A DNA stretch of 5,264 nt from Clostridiaceae bacterium (GTDB taxonomy: Bacteria; Bacillota; Clostridia; Saccharofermentanales; DTU023), in the NCBI GenBank assembly GCA_012798865.1, contig JAAZMK010000165.1, positions 1 to 5,264 on the forward strand. The letters run 5' to 3'. This document shows positions 4,628 through 5,264 of the stretch, in pieces (position 1 is the stretch's first letter; each line of letters opens with the position of its first letter). The notes under the pieces are model-generated. The model was not told the origin of the DNA. It was given only the letters and a program-made list of their open reading frames with translations, and searched no databases. The translations under genes and the position numbers were made by a program.

Positions 4628-5264
4628 TTGTTTAAGGATTTATTTGAAAACGTAAAAGAGAAACACCCCCTCATCCACAACATCACGAATTACGTGACGG
4701 TTCACGACTGCGCCAACATCCTGATCGCTTGCGGTGCGGCACCCATCATGGCGGACGAGGCGGAAGAGGTTGAAGAGATCGCAGGCATTTGCCATGGGCT
4801 GAACATCAATATCGGCACCCTGTGCCGTCGAACGATTTCCTCCATGCTCATCGCTGGCAAACGCGCGAATGCACTTGGGCGCCCGGTCGTGTTGGATCCC
4901 GTCGGCGTCGGCGCTTCAACGTTGCGAATGGATACGGCGCTACAGCTCCTTGAGGAAGTGAAGTTCACAGTTATTAAGGGGAACATCTCCGAAATGAAAG
5001 CGCTTGCATCCGGCGGCGGAACGACGAGGGGGGTGGACGCCAATTTGGCAGACAGGATCACGGAGGATAATTTGTATCAAGTGGTCGCTTTTGCCAAAGC
5101 GTTCGCGGAGGAAACGCGAACCGTCATCGCCATTACGAGCGCCATCGATGTCGTGAGCGATGGCAAGACGGCTTACTGCATCCATAATGGTCACCCCATG
5201 ATGGAGTCGTACACAGGTGCCGGTTGTCAGCTCTCCGCGCTGGTCACGGCTTTTGTGGCAGCAA
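4628..5264 (+). CDS. thiM: Hydroxyethylthiazole kinase (3' end outside window)
   Basis: The enzyme phosphorylates 4-methyl-5-(2-hydroxyethyl)thiazole with ATP in the cytoplasm, salvaging thiazole for thiamine phosphate synthesis. The 212 visible residues (family about 260-275) run from FENVKEKHPLIHNITNYVT (residues 6-24) through CGAAPIMADE (35-44), VLDPVGVGAS (88-97) and VIKGNISEM (115-123) to YTGAGCQLSAL (195-205). GAGC with Cys200 matches the family GTGC loop near the active site. No frameshift or missing key residue is visible. The start is TTG, set by AAGGAGG at 4616-4622. The TPP riboswitch upstream makes the gene thiamine-repressible, and thiE or thiD commonly follows in such operons beyond this window. 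Confidence 0.95.
   Translation, partial: MFKDLFENVKEKHPLIHNITNYVTVHDCANILIACGAAPIMADEAEEVEEIAGICHGLNINIGTLCRRTISSMLIAGKRANALGRPVVLDPVGVGASTLRMDTALQLLEEVKFTVIKGNISEMKALASGGGTTRGVDANLADRITEDNLYQVVAFAKAFAEETRTVIAITSAIDVVSDGKTAYCIHNGHPMMESYTGAGCQLSALVTAFVAA

Noticed and set aside
4413..4655. 80-codon + frame starting at the riboswitch terminator T-run
   Set aside because: It starts inside the terminator tract with no ribosome binding site and runs out of frame into thiM; the last third is Thr/Arg/Cys-rich and not protein-like.
4702..5194. Minus-strand frames opposite thiM
   Set aside because: thiM is clear on the + strand across all these bases.

Overview
The window looks like a chromosomal segment of a moderate-GC Gram-positive bacterium of the Bacillota, probably Clostridia-like. 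The clues are a sortase-type surface protein with an IPKTG anchor, a Cys-lipoprotein with strong AAGGAGG Shine-Dalgarno sites, a DUF4143 ATPase, and a TPP riboswitch with an intrinsic terminator ahead of thiM. Genus cannot be told from the sequence alone.

Left part (1-666): the 3' end of a DUF4143-type AAA ATPase gene on the + strand, followed by hairpins including at least one good + strand terminator. It ends in a repeat block that carries the last 13 bases of a tRNA-Ser gene.

Middle part (667-3133): AT-rich noncoding DNA, then a minus-strand gene (1017-2588) for a secreted, sortase-anchored protein. That protein has a signal peptide, a beta-rich N-terminal domain, three nearly identical 78-residue modules and an IPKTG cell-wall anchor. 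It has its own -10 element, an operator-like repeat and a downstream terminator. Next comes about 270 bp with only decayed-looking reading frames, a second copy of the repeat block, and an intact minus-strand tRNA-Ser(UGA). The 48-bp exact direct repeat (619-666 and 3008-3055) includes the tRNA 3' end and its terminator, so the surface-protein segment is bracketed as if it had been inserted at, or duplicated with, the tRNA 3' end. No integrase is present.

Right part (3134-5264): a divergent + strand gene for a lipoprotein of unknown function with a Ser/Thr/Pro/Asp-rich linker and YD-like C-terminal motifs. It is followed by a weak terminator, a promoter, a TPP riboswitch with terminator, a 213-bp leader with a possible small ORF interrupted by TAG, and the first 212 codons of thiM (hydroxyethylthiazole kinase), which runs off the window. 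The riboswitch-thiM unit is the clearest regulatory circuit: when thiamine pyrophosphate is plentiful, the terminator should form and thiazole salvage should shut down. The lipoprotein and surface protein are both exported, but nothing shows that they act together.
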